Shown: positions 9,675 through 24,100 of the stretch, piece by piece
Numbering within the stretch: position 1 is the first letter of the stretch
Layout of the letters: each line of letters starts with the position of its first letter
Assembly (NCBI RefSeq): GCF_963169125.1
Contig: NC_084802.1
Location: 36,602,607 to 36,666,606, forward strand
DNA from: Humulus lupulus
Lineage: Eukaryota > Streptophyta > Magnoliopsida > Rosales > Cannabaceae
Direction of reading: 5' to 3'
Length of the DNA: 64,000 nucleotides
Program-made: the position numbers and the translations under genes
The notes under the pieces: generated by a model
The model's database searches: none
What the model saw: the letters and a program-made list of their open reading frames with translations, nothing else
What the model was told of the DNA's origin: nothing

Positions 9675-12439
9675 AAATTAGGGTTTTTTATATTAATAAA
9701 TTTTACACATATAATTATAATTTTTGAAATTAGCGTTTAGATAGTTGGTTATTGTCTTTGAATATGAAGAGGTGCATTTAATATATAACGTATATTCAAT
9801 ATTTAATTATTCAAACTAACTATTAGTGTAGTCCATAATTATGCAAATGAATTAAATTTCCCAATTCTCAATACCATATTTATAATATTTGAAAAAAAAA
9901 ACACAATAATTAACCCTATATTTTTGTAGCCGAAATTAATGATAAAAAATATATTTTTATATAATAATTAATTATTTACCAAATGCTAGGATATATATAT
10001 AGTCTTTGAGTCTTTCAATTTGAAGAGGTGCATTAATAATTCACACTTCTCAATACCATATTTAAGATATGCAATTATTTTGTATTTTTAATGCTAAAAA
10101 ATTTCAATATTAATTGTAAACCTCAATTGACATAGCCAAAATTAGGGTTTTTAATATTAATAAATTTTACACATCTAATTATAATTTTTGAAATTAGGGT
10201 TTAGATAGTTGGTTATTGTCTTTGAATATGAAGAGGTGCATTTAATATTTAACATATATTCAATATTTAATTGTTTAAACTGACTATTAGTGTAGGCCCA
10301 AATGAATTCAATTTTCCAATTCTCAACACCATATTTATAATATTTGAAAAAAAAATACAATAATTAACCCTATATTGTTGTAGCCGAAATTAATAATAAA
10401 AAATATATTTTTATATAATAATTAATTATTTGCCAAAAGCTAGGATGTATATAGTCTTTGAGTCTTTCAATTTGAAGAGGTGCATTAACAATTCCCACTT
10501 CTCAATACCATATTTAAGATGTGCAATTATTTTGTATTTTTAATGCTAAAAAATTTCAATATTAATTGTAAACCACATTGGCATAGCCGAAATTAGGGTT
10601 TTTTATATTAATAAATTTAACACATTTAATTATAATTTTTGAAATTAGCGTTTAGATAGTAGGTTATTGTCTTTGAATATGAAGAGGTGCATTGTATATT
10701 TAACGCATATTCTATATTTAATTATTCAAACTAACTATTAGTGTAGGCCATAATTATGCAAATGAATTAAATTTCCCAATTCTCAATACCATATTTATAA
10801 TATTTGAAAAAAAACACAATAATTAACCCTATATTGTTGTAGCCGAAATTAATAATAAAAAATATATTTTTATATAATAATTAATTATTTGCCAAATGCT
10901 TGGATATATATAGTCTTTGAGTCTTTCAATTTGAAGAGGTGCATTAACAATTCCCACTTCTCAATACCATATTTAAGATGTGCAATTATTTTGTATTTTT
11001 AATGCTAAAAAATTTCAATATTAATTGTAAACCACATTGGCATAGCCGAAATTAGGGTTTTTTATATTAATAAATTTAACACATTTAATTATAATTTTTG
11101 AAATTAGCGTTTAGATAGTTGGTTATTGTCTTTGAATATGAAGAGGTGCATTTAATATTTAACGCATATTCTATATTTTATTATTCAAACTAACTATTAG
11201 TGTAGGCCATAATTATGCAAATGAATTAAATTTCCCAATTCTCAATACCATATTTATAATATTTGAAAAAAAAAACACAATAATTAACCCTATATTTTTT
11301 TAGCCGAAATTAATGATAAAAAATATATTTTTATATAATAATTAATTATTTGCCAAATGCTTGGATATATAAAGTATTTGAGTCTTTCAATTTGAAGAGG
11401 TGCATTAACAATTCCCACTTCTCAATACCATATTTAAGATGTGCAATTATTTTGTATTTTTAATGCTAAAAAATTTCAATATTAATTGTAAACCACATTG
11501 GCATAGCCGAAATTAGGGTTTTTTATATTAAAATTTTTTACACATATAATTATAATTTTTGAAATTAGCGTTTAGATAGTTGGTTTTTGTCTTTGAATAT
11601 GAAGAGGTGCATTTAATATTTAACGTATATTCAATATTTAATTATTCAAACTAACTATTAGTGTAGGCCATAATTATGCAAATGAATTAAATTTCCCAAT
11701 TCTCAATACCATATTTATAATATTTGAAAAAAAAAACACAATAATTAACCCTATATTTTTGTAGCCGAAATTAATGATAAAAAATATATTTTTATATAAT
11801 AATTAATTATTTACCAAATGCTAGGATATATATATATAGTCTTTGAGTCTTTCAATTTGAAGAGGTGCATTAACAATTCCCACTTCTCAATACCATATTT
11901 AAGATGTGCAATTATTTTGTATTTTTAATGCTAAAAAATTTCTATATTAATTGTAAACCTCAATTGGCATAGCCGAAATTAGGGTTTTTAATATTAATAC
12001 ATTTTACACATCTAATTATAATTTTTGAAATTAGGGTTTAGATAGTTGGTTATTGTCTTTGAATATGAAGAGGTGCATTTAATATTTAACAAATATTCAA
12101 TATTTAATTGTTCAAACTAACTATTAGTGTAGGCCATAATTATGCAAATGAATTAAATTTCCCAATTCTCAATACCATATTTATAATATTTGAAAGAAAA
12201 AAACACAATAATTATCCCTATATTTTTGTAGCCGAAATTTATGATAAAAAATATATTTTTATATAATAATTAATTATTTACCAAATGCTTGGATATATAT
12301 ATAGTCTTTGAGTCTTTCAATTTGAAGAGGTGCACTAACAATTCCCACTTCTCAATACCATATTTAAGATGTGCAATTATTTTGTATTTTTATTGCTAAA
12401 AAATTTCAATATTAATTTTAAAGCACATTGGCATAGCCG
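9675..12439 (+). repeat. Six-monomer tandem duplication M22-M27 of M16-M21
   Basis: Starts: 9675, 10139, 10590, 11049, 11510, 11976. The lengths 464, 451, 459, 461, 466, 464 repeat those of M16-M21 exactly, at an offset of 2765 bp. Shared private variants include AAACTGACTATT (7513, 10278) and TATATAAAGTATTTG (about 8601, 11366). A single-base difference is visible at 7425/10190. The near identity indicates a recent event. M22 begins as an M11-like monomer and switches to M16-like within 9752-9784. Confidence 0.92.
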
Positions 12440-15400
12440 AAATTAGGGTTTTTTATATTAATAAATTTTACACATATAATTATAATTTTTGAAATTAGCG
12501 TTTAGATAGTTGGTTATTGTCTTTGAATATGAAGAGGTGCATTTAATATTTAACATATTTTCAATATTTAATTGTTTAAACTAACTATTAGTGTAGGCCC
12601 AAATGAATTAAATTTTCCAATTCTCAACACCATATTTATAATATTTGAAAAAAAAACACAATAATTAACCCTATATTGTTGTAGCCTAAATTAATAATAA
12701 AAAATATATTTTTATATAAAAATTAATTATTTGCCAAATGCTAGGATATATATAGTCTTTGAGTCTTTCAATTTGAAGAGGTGCATTAACAATTCCCACT
12801 TCCCAATACCATATTTAAGATGTGCAATTATTTTGTATTTTTAATTCTAAAAAATTTCAATAATAATTGTAAACCACTTTGGCATAGCCGAAATTAGGGT
12901 TTGTATATTAATTAATTTTACACATCTAACTATAATTTTTGAAATTAGGGTTTAGATAGTTGGTTATTGTCTTTGAATATGAAGAGGTGCATTTAATATT
13001 TAACGTATATTCAATATTTAATTATTCAAACTAACTATTAGTGTAGGCCATAATTATGCAAATGAATTAAATTTCCCAATTCTCAATACCATATTTATAA
13101 TATTTGAAAAAAAAGACACAATAATTAACCCTATATTGTTGTAGCCGAAATTAATAATAAAAAATATAATTTTATATAATAATTAATTATTTGCCAAATG
13201 CTTGGATATATATAGTCTTTGAGTCTTTCAATTTGAAGAGGTGCATTAACAATTCCCACTTCTCAATACCATATTTAAGATGTGCAATTATTTTGTATTT
13301 TTAATGCTAAAAAATTTCTACATTAATTGTAAACCTCAATTGGCATTGCCGAAATTAGGGTTTTTAATATTAATAAATTTTACACATCTAATTATAATTT
13401 TTGAAATTAGCGTTTAGGTAGTTGGTTTTTGTCTTTGAATATGAAGAGGTGCATTTAATATTTAACGTATATTCAATATTGAATTATTCAAACTAACTAT
13501 TAGTGTAGGCCATAATTATGCAAATGAATTAAATTTCCCAATTCTCAATACCATATTTATAATATTTGAAAAAAAAAACACAATAATTAACCCTATATTT
13601 TTGTAGCCGAAATTAATGATAAAAAATATATTTTTATATAATAATTAATTATTTACCAAATGCTAGGATATATATATAGTCTTTGAGTCTTTCAATTTGA
13701 AGAGGTGCATTAACAATTCCCACTTCTCAATACCATATTTAAGATGTGCAATTATTTTGTATTTTTAATGCTAAAAAATTTCAATATTAATTGTAAACCT
13801 CAATTGGCATAGCCGAAATTAGGGTTTTTAATATTAATAAATTTTACACATCTAATTATAATTTTTGAAATTAGGGTTTAGATAGTTGGTTATTGTCTTT
13901 GAATATGAAGAGGTGCATTTAATATTTAACATATATTCGATATTTAATTGTTTAAACTAACTATTAGTGTAGGCCCAAATGAATTAAATTTTCCAATTCT
14001 CAACACCATATTTATAATATTTGAAAAAAAAAATACAATAATTAACCCTATATTGTTGTAGCCGAAATTAATAATAAAAAATATATTTTTATATAATAAT
14101 TAATTATTTGCCAAAAGCTAGGATGTATATAGTCTTTGAGTCTTTCAATTTGAAGAGGTGCATTAACAATTCCCACTTCTCAATACCATATTTAAGATGT
14201 GCAATTATTTTGTATTTTTAATGCTAAAAAATTTCAATATTAATTGTAAACCACAATTGGCAAAGCCGAAATTAGTGTTTGTATATTAATAAATTTTATA
14301 CTGCTAATTATAATATTTGAAATTAGGGTTCAGATAGTTGGTTATTGTCTTTGAATATGAAGAGGTGCATTTAATATTTAACATATATTCAATATTTAAT
14401 TGTTCAAACTAACTATTAGTGTAGGCCATAATTATGCAAATGAATAAAATTTTCCAATTCTCAATACCATATTTATAATATTTGAAAAAAAACACAATAA
14501 TTAACCCTATATTGTTGTAGCCGAAATTAATTATAAAAAATATATTTTTATATAATAATTAATTATTTGCCAAATGCTTGGATATATATAGTCTTTGAGT
14601 CTTTCAATTTGAAGAGGTGCATTAACAATTCCCACTTCTCAATACCATATTTAAGATGTGCAATTATTTTGTATTTTTAATGCTAAAAAATTTCAATATT
14701 AATTGTAAACCACATTGGCATAGCCGAAATTAGGGTTTTTTATATTAATAAATTTAACACATTTAATTATAATTTTTGAAATTAGCGTTTAGATAGTTGG
14801 TTATTGTCTTTGAATATGAAGAGGTGCATTTAATATTTAACGCATATTCTATATTTAATTATTCAAACTAACTATTAGTGTAGGCCATAATTATGCAAAT
14901 GAATTAAATTTCCCAATTCTCAATACCATATTTATAATATTTGAAAAAAAAAACACAATAATTAACCCTATATTTTTGTAGCCGAAATTAATGATAAAAA
15001 ATATAATTTTATATAATAATTAATTATTTACCAAATGCTAGGATATATATATATATAGTCTTTGAGTCTTTCAATTTGAAGAGGTGCATTAACAATTCCC
15101 ACTTCTCAATACCATATTTAAGATGTGCAATTATTTTGTATTTTTAATGCTAAAAAATTTCTATATTAATTGTAAACCTCAATTGGCATAGCCGAAATTA
15201 GGGTTTTTAATATTAATACATTTTACACATCTAATTATAATTTTTGAAATTAGGGTTTAGATAGTAGGTTATTGTCTTTGAATATGAAGAGGTGCATTTA
15301 ATATTTAACAAATATTCAATATTTAATTGTTCAAACTAACTATTAGTGTAGGCCATAATTATGCAAATGAATTAAATTTCCCAATTCTCAATACCATATT

Positions 15401-18400
15401 TATAACATTTGAAAAAAAAAACACAATAATTATCCCTATATTTTTGTAGCCGAAATTTATGATAAAAAATATATTTTTATATAATAATTAATTATTTACC
15501 AAATGCTTGGATATATATATAGTCTTTGAGTCTTTCAATTTGAAGAGGTGCACTAACAATTCCCACTTCTCAATACCATATTTAAGATGTGCAATTATTT
15601 TGTATTTTTATTGCTAAAAAATTTCAATATTAATTTTAAACCACATTGGCATAGCCGAAATTAGGGTTTTTTATATTAATAAATTTTACACATATAATTA
15701 TAATTTTTGAAATTAGCGTTTAGAAAGTTGGTTATTGTCTTTGAATATGAAGAGGTGCATTTAATATTTAACGTATATTCAATATTTAATTATTCAAACT
15801 AACCATTAGTGTAGGCCATAATTATGCAAATGAATTAAATTTCCCAATTCTCAATACCATATTTATAATATTTGAAAAAAAAAACACAATAATTAACCCT
15901 ATATTTTTGTAGCCGAAATTAATGATAAAAAATATATTTTTATATAATAATTAATTATTTACCAAATGCTAGGATATATATATATAGTCTTTGAGTCTTT
16001 CAATTTGAAGAGCTGCATTAACAATTCCCACTTCTCAATACCATATTTAAGATGTGCAATTATTTTGTATTTTTAATGCTAAAAAATTTCTATATTAATT
16101 GTAAACCTCAATTGGCATAGCCGAAATTAGGGTTTTTAATATTAATAAATTTTACACATCTAATTATAATTTTTGAAATTAGGGTTTAGATAGTAGGTTA
16201 TTGTCTTTGAATATGAAGAGGTGCATTTAATATTTAACAAATATTCAATATTTAATTGTTCAAACTAACTATTAGTGTAGGCCATAATTATGCAAATGAA
16301 TTAAATTTCCCAATTCTCAATACCATATTTATAATATTTGAAAAAAAAAACACAATAATTATCCCTATATTTTTGTAACCGAAATTTATGATAAAAAATA
16401 TATTTTTATATAATAATTAATTATTTACCAAATGCTTGGATATATATATAGTCTTTGAGTCTTTCAATTTGAAGAGGTGCATTAACAATTCCCACTTCTC
16501 AATACCATATTTAAGATGTGCAATTATTTTGTATTTTTAATGCTAAAAAATTTCAATATTAATTGTAAACCTCAATTGACATAGCCGAAATTAGGGTTTT
16601 TAATATTAATAAATTTTACACATCTAATTATAATTTTTGAAATTAGGGTTTAGATAGTTGGTTATTGTCTTTGAATATGAAGAGGTGCATTTAATATTTA
16701 ACATATATTCAATATTTAATTGTTCAAACTAACTATTAGTGTAGGCCCTAATTATGCAAATGAATTAAATTTTCCAATTCTCAATACCATATTTATAATA
16801 TTTGAAAAAAAACACAATAATTAACCCTATATTGTTGTAGCCGAAATTCATAATAAAAAATATATTTTTATATAATAATTAATTATTTGCCAAAAGCTAG
16901 GATGTATATAGTCTTTGAGTCTTTCAATTTGAAGAGGTGCATTAACAATTCCCACTTCTCAATACCATATTTAAGATGTGCAATTATTTTGTATTTTTAA
17001 TGCTAAAAAATTTCTATATTAATTGTAAACCACAATTGGCATAGCCGAAATTAGGGTTTTTAATATTAATAAATTTTACACATCTAATTATAATTTTTGA
17101 AATTAGGGTTTAGATAGTTGGTTTTTGTCTTTGAATATGAAGAGGTGCATTTAATATATAACGTATATTCAATATTTAATTATTCAAACTAACTATTAGT
17201 GTAGTCCATAATTATGCAAATGAATTAAATTTCCCAATTCTCAATACCATATTTATAATTTTTGAAAAAAAAAACACAATAATTAACCCTATATTTTTGT
17301 AGCCGAAATTAATGATAAAAAATATATTTTTATATAATAATTAATTATTTACCAAATGCTAGGATATATATATAGTCTTTGAGTCTTTCAATTTGAAGAG
17401 GTGCATTAATAATTCACACTTCTCAATACCATATTTAAGATATGCAATTATTTTGTATTTTTAATGCTCAAAAATTTCAATATTAATTGTAAACCTCAAT
17501 TGACATAGCCAAAATTAGGGTTTTTAATATTAATAAATTTTACACATCTAATTATAATTTTTGAAATTAGGGTTTAGATAGTTGGTTATTGTCTTTGAAT
17601 ATGAAGAGGTGCATTTAATATTTAACATATATTCAATATTTAATTGTTTAAACTAACTATTAGTGTAGGCCCAAATGAATTCAATTTTCCAATTCTCAAC
17701 ACCATATTTATAATATTTGAAAAAAAAATACAATAATTAACCCTATATTGTTGTAGCCGAAATTAATAATAAAAAATATATTTTTATATAATAATTAATT
17801 ATTTGCCAAAAGCTAGGATGTATATAGTCTTTGAGTCTTTCAATTTGAAGAGGTGCATTAACAATTCCCACTTCTCAATACCATATTTAAGATGTGCAAT
17901 TATTTTGTATTTTTAATGCTAAAAAATTTCAATATTAATTGTAAACCACATTGGCATAGCCGAAATTAGGGTTTTTTATATTAATAAATTTAACACATTT
18001 AATTATAATTTTTGAAATTAGCGTTTAGATAGTAGGTTATTGTCTTTGAATATGAAGAGGTGCATTTAATATTTAACGCATATTCTATATTTAATTATTC
18101 AAACTAACTATTAGTGTAGGCCATAATTATGCAAATGAATTAAATTTCCCAATTCTCAATACCATATTTATAATATTTGAAAAAAAACACAATAATTAAC
18201 CCTTTGTTGTTGTAGCCGAAATTAATAATAAAAAATATATTTTTATATAATAATTAATTATTTGCCAAATGCTTGAATATATATAGTCTTTGAGTCTTTC
18301 AATTTGAAGAGGTGCATTAACAATTCCCACTTCTCAATACCATATTTAAGATGTGCAATTATTTTGTATTTTTAATGCTAAAAAATTTCAATATTAATTG

Positions 18401-18421
18401 TAAACCACTTTGGCATAGCCG
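12440..18421 (+). repeat. Rearranged HOR copy: monomers M28-M40
   Basis: Starts: 12440, 12891, 13352, 13816, 14269, 14727, 15195, 15658, 16124, 16588, 17048, 17512, 17963. M29-M31 resemble M11-M13 and M37-M40 resemble M15-M18. Between them, M32-M36 replace M14: M32 is the first clear A-family monomer (CTGCTAATT, TTAGTGTTT), M33 is B-like (GCATATTCTAT), and M34 and M36 are M10-like. M28 joins an M11-like start to a 9-bp-deletion A half. The unit is thus the same HOR with several monomers added. Confidence 0.8.
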
Positions 18422-21195
18422 AAATTAGGGTTTTTTATATTAATAAATTTAACACATTTAATTATAATTTTTGAAATTAGCGTTTAGATAGTTGGTTATT
18501 GTCTTTGAATATGAAGAGGTGCATTTAATATTTAACGCATATTCTATATTTTATTATTCAAACTAACTATTAGTGTAGGCCATAATTATGCAAATGAATT
18601 AAATTTCCCAATTCTCAATACCATATTTATAATATTTGAAAAAAAAAACACAATAATTAACCCTATATTTTTTTAGCCGAAATTAATGATAAAAAATATA
18701 TTTTTATATAATAATTAATTATTTGCCAAATGCTTGGATATATATAGTATTTGAGTCTTTCAATTTGAAGAGGTGCATTAACAATTCCCACTTCTCAATA
18801 CCATATTTAAGATGTGCAATTATTTTGTATTTTTAATGCTAAAAAATTTCAATATTAATTGTAAACCACATTGGCATAGCCGAAATTAGGGTTTTTTATA
18901 TTAAAATTTTTTACACATATAATTATAATTTTTGAAATTAGCGTTTAGATAGTTGGTTTTTGTCTTTGAATATGAAGAGGTGCATTTAATATTTAACGTA
19001 TATTCAATATTTAATTATTCAAACTAACTATTAGTGTAGGCCATAATTATGCAAATGAATTAAATTTCCCAATTCTCAATACCATATTTATAATATTTGA
19101 AAAAAAAAACACAATATTTAACCCTATATTTTTGTAGCCGAAATTAATGATAAAAAATATATTTTTATATAATAATTAATTATTTACCAAATGCTAGGAT
19201 ATATATATATAGTCTTTGAGTCTTTCAATTTGAAGAGGTGCATTAACAATTCCCACTTCTCAATACCATATTTAAGATGTGCAATTATTTTGTATTTTTA
19301 ATGCTAAAAAATTTCAATATTAATTGTAAACCACTTTGGCATAGCCGAAATTAGGGTTTTTTATATTAATAAATTTAACACATTTAATTATAATTTTTGA
19401 AATTAGCGTTTAGATAGTTGGTTATTGTCTTTGAATATGAAGAGGTGCATTTAATATTTAACGCATATTCTATATTTTATTATTCAAACTAACTATTAGT
19501 GTAGGCCATAATTATGCAAATGAATTAAATTTCCCAATTCTCAATACCATATTTATAATATTTGAAAAAAAAAACACAATAATTAACCCTATATTTTTTT
19601 AGCCGAAATTAATGATAAAAAATATATTTTTATATAATAATTAATTATTTGCCAAATGCTTGGATATATATAGTATTTGAGTCTTTCAATTTGAAGAGGT
19701 GCATTAACAATTCCCACTTCTCAATACCATATTTAAGATGTGCAATTATTTTGTATTTTTAATGCTAAAAAATTTCAATATTAATTGTAAACCACATTGG
19801 CATAGCCGAAATTAGGGTTTTTTATATTAAAATTTTTTACACATATAATTATAATTTTTGAAATTAGCGTTTAGATAGTTGGTTTTTGTCTTTGAATATG
19901 AAGAGGTGCATTTAATATTTAACGTATATTCAATATTTAATTATTCAAACTAACTATTAGTGTAGGCCATAATTATGCAAATGAATTAAATTTCCCAATT
20001 CTCAATACCATATTTATAATATTTGAAAAAAAAAACACAATATTTAACCCTATATTTTTGTAGCCGAAATTAATGATAAAAAATATATTTTTATATAATA
20101 ATTAATTATTTACCAAATGCTAGGATATATATATATAGTCTTTGAGTCTTTCAATTTGAAGAGGTGCATTAACAATTCCCACTTCTCAATACCATATTTA
20201 AGATGTGCAATTATTTTGTATTTTTAATGCTAAAAAATTTCAATATTAATTGTAAACCACTTTGGCATAGCCGAAATTAGGGTTTTTTATATTAATAAAT
20301 TTAACACATTTAATTATAATTTTTGAAATTAGCGTTTAGATAGTTGGTTATTGTCTTTGAATATGAAGAGGTGCATTTAATATTTAACGCATATTCTATA
20401 TTTTATTATTCAAACTAACTATTAGTGTAGGCCATAATTATGCAAATGAATTAAATTTCCCAATTCTCAATACCATATTTATAATATTTGAAAAAAAAAC
20501 ACAATAATTAACCCTATATTTTTTTAGCCGAAATTAATGATAAAAAATATATTTTTATATAATAATTAATTATTTGCCAAATGCTTGGATATATATAGTA
20601 TTTGAGTCTTTCAATTTGAAGAGGTGCATTAACAATTCCCACTTCTCAATACCATATTTAAGATGTGCAATTATTTTGTATTTTTAATGCTAAAAAATTT
20701 CAATATTAATTGTAAACCACATTGGCATAGCCGAAATTAGGGTTTTTTATATTAAAATTTTTTACACATATAATTATAATTTTTAAAATTAGCGTTTAGA
20801 TAGTTGGTTTTTGTCTTTGAATATGAAGAGGTGCATTTAATATTTAACGTATATTCAATATTTAATTATTCAAACTAACTAATAGTGTAGGCCATAATTA
20901 TGCAAATGAATTAAATTTCCCAATTCTCAATACCATATTTATAATATTTGAAAAAAAAAACACAATAATTAACCCTATATTGTTGTAGCCGAAATTAATA
21001 ATAAAAAATATAATTTTATATAATAATTAATTATTTGCCAAATGCTTGGATATATATAGTCTTTGAGTCTTTCAATTTGAAGAGGTGCATTAACAATTCC
21101 CACTTCTCAATACCATATTTAAGATGTGCAATTATTTTGTATTTTTAATGCTAAAAAATTTCTACATTAATTGTAAACCTCAATTGGCATTGCCG
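18422..21195 (+). repeat. Two-monomer unit repeated three times (M41-M46)
   Basis: Starts: 18422, 18883, 19348, 19809, 20274, 20734. M41+M42 and M43+M44 are 926 bp each and almost identical. M45+M46 is 922 bp, and M46 changes to an M1-like B half after about 20980. Markers: TATTTTATTATTC with TTTTTTAGCCG and AGTATTTGAG in M41, M43 and M45; TTAAAATTTTTTACAC in M42, M44 and M46. The pair is equivalent to M8+M9 of the first HOR, amplified locally. Confidence 0.9.
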
Positions 21196-24100
21196 AAATT
21201 AGGGTTTTTAATATTAATAAATTTTACACATCTAATTATAATTTTTGAAATTAGCGTTTAGGTAGTTGGTTTTAGTCTTTGAATATGAAGAGGTGCATTT
21301 AATATTTAACGTATATTCAATATTTAATTATTCAAACTAACTATTAGTGTAGGCCATAATTATGCAAATGAATTAAATTTCCCAATTCTCAATACCATAT
21401 TTATAATATTTGAAAAAAAAAACACAATAATTAACCCTATATTTTTGTAGCCGAAATTAATGATAAAAAATATATTTTTATATAATAATTAATTATTTAC
21501 CAAATGCTAGGATATATATATAGTCTTTGAGTCTTTCAATTTGAAGAGGTGCATTAACAATTCCCACTTCTCAATACCATATTTAAGATGTGCAATTATT
21601 TTGTATTTTTAATGCTAAAAAATTTCTATATTAATTGTAAACCTCAATTGGCATAGCCGAAATTAGGGTTTTTAATATTAATAAATTTTACACATCTAAT
21701 TATAATTTTTGAAATTAGCGTTTAGGTAGTTGGTTTTTGTCTTTGAATATGAAGAGGTGCATTTAATATTTAACGTATATTCAATATTTAATTATTCAAA
21801 CTAACTATTAGTGTAGGCCATAATTATGCAAATGAATTAAATTTCCCAATTCTCAATACCATATTTATAATATTTGAAAAAAAAAACACAATAATTAACC
21901 CTATATTGTTGTAGCCGAAATTAATAATAAAAAATATAATTTTATATAATAATTAATTATTTGCCAAATGCTTGGATATATATAGTCTTTGAGTCTTTCA
22001 ATTTGAAGAGGTGCATTAACAATTCCCACTTCTCAATACCATATTTAAGATGTGCAATTATTTTGTATTTTTAATGCTAAAAAATTTCTACATTAATTGT
22101 AAACCTCAATTGGCATTGCCGAAATTAGGGTTTTTAATATTAATAAATTTTACACATCTAATTATAATTTTTGAAATTAGCGTTTAGGTAGTTGGTTTTT
22201 GTCTTTGAATATGAAGAGGTGCATTTAATATTTAACGTATATTCAATATTGAATTATTCAAACTAACTATTAGTGTAGGCCATAATTATGCAAATGAATT
22301 AAATTTCCCAATTCTCAATACCATATTTATAATATTTGAAAAAAAAAACACAATAATTAACCCTATATTTTTGTAGCCGAAATTAATGATAAAAAATATA
22401 TTTTTATATAATAATTAATTATTTACCAAATGCTAGGATATATATATAGTCTTTGAGTCTTTCAATTTGAAGAGGTGCATTAACAATTCCCACTTCTCAA
22501 TACCATATTTAAGATGTGCAATTATTTTGTATTTTTAATGCTAAAAAATTTCAATATTAATTGTAAACCACAATTGGCAAAGCCGAAATTAGTGTTTGTA
22601 TATTAATAAATTTTATACTGCTAATTATAATTTTTGAAATTAGGGTTCAGATAGTTGGTTATTGTCTTTGAATATGAAGAGGTGCATTTAATATTTAACA
22701 TATATTCAATATTTAATTGTTCAAACTAACTATTAGTGTAGGCCATAATTATGCAAATGAATTAAATTTCCCAATTCTCAATACCATATTTATAATATTT
22801 GAAAAAAAAAACACAATAATTAACCCTATATTTTTGTAGCCGAAATTAATGATAAAAAATATATTTTTATATAATAATTAATTATTTACCAAATGCTAGG
22901 ATATATATATAGTCTTTGAGTCTTTCAATTTGAAGAGGTGCATTAACAATTCCCACTTCTCAATACCATATTTAAGATGTGCAATTATTTTGTATTTTTA
23001 ATGCTAAAAAATTTCAATATTAATTGTAAACCACAATTGGCAAAGCCGAAATTAGTGTTTGTATATTAATAAATTTTATACTGCTAATTATAATTTTTGA
23101 AATTAGGGTTCAGATAGTTGGTTATTGTCTTTGAATATGAAGAGGTGCATTTAATATTTAACATATATTCAATATTTAATTGTTCAAACTAACTATTAGT
23201 GTAGGCCATAATTATGCAAATGAATAAAATTTTCCAATTCTCAATACCATATTTATAATATTTGAAAAAAAAACACAATAATTAACCCTATATTTTTGTA
23301 GCCGAAATTAATGATAAAAAATATATTTTTATATAATAATTAATTATTTACCAATTGCTAGGATATATATATAGTCTTTGAGTCTTTCAATTTGAAGAGG
23401 TGCATTAATAATTCACACTTCTCAATACCATATTTAAGATATGCAATTATTTTGTATTTTTAATGCTAAAAAATTTCAATATTAATTGTAAACCTCAATT
23501 GACATAGCCGAAATTAGGGTTTTTAATATTAATAAATTTTACACATCTAATTATAATTTTTGAAATTAGGGTTTAGATAGTTGGTTATTGTCTTTGAATA
23601 TGAAGAGGTGCATTTAATATTTAACATATATTCAATATTTAATTGTTTAAACTAACTATTAGTGTAGGCCCAAATGAATTAAATTTTCCAATTCTCAACA
23701 CCATATTTATAATATTTGAAAAAAAAAAATACAATTAGTAACCCTAAATTGTTGTAGCCGAAATTAATAATAAAAAATATATTTTTATATAATAATTAAT
23801 TATTTGCCAAAAGCTAGGATGTATATAGTCTTTGAGTCTTTCAATTTGAAGAGGTGCAATAAAATTCCCACTTCTCAATACCATATTTAAGATGTGCAAT
23901 TATTTTGTATTTTTAATGCTAAACAATTTCAATATTAATTGTAAACCACAATTGGCAAAGCCGAAATTAGTGTTTGTATATTAATAAATTTTATACTGCT
24001 AATTATAATTTTTGAAATTAGGGTTCAGATAGTTGGTTATTGTCTTTGAATATGAAGAGGTGCATTTAATATTTAACATATATTCAATATTTAATTGTTC

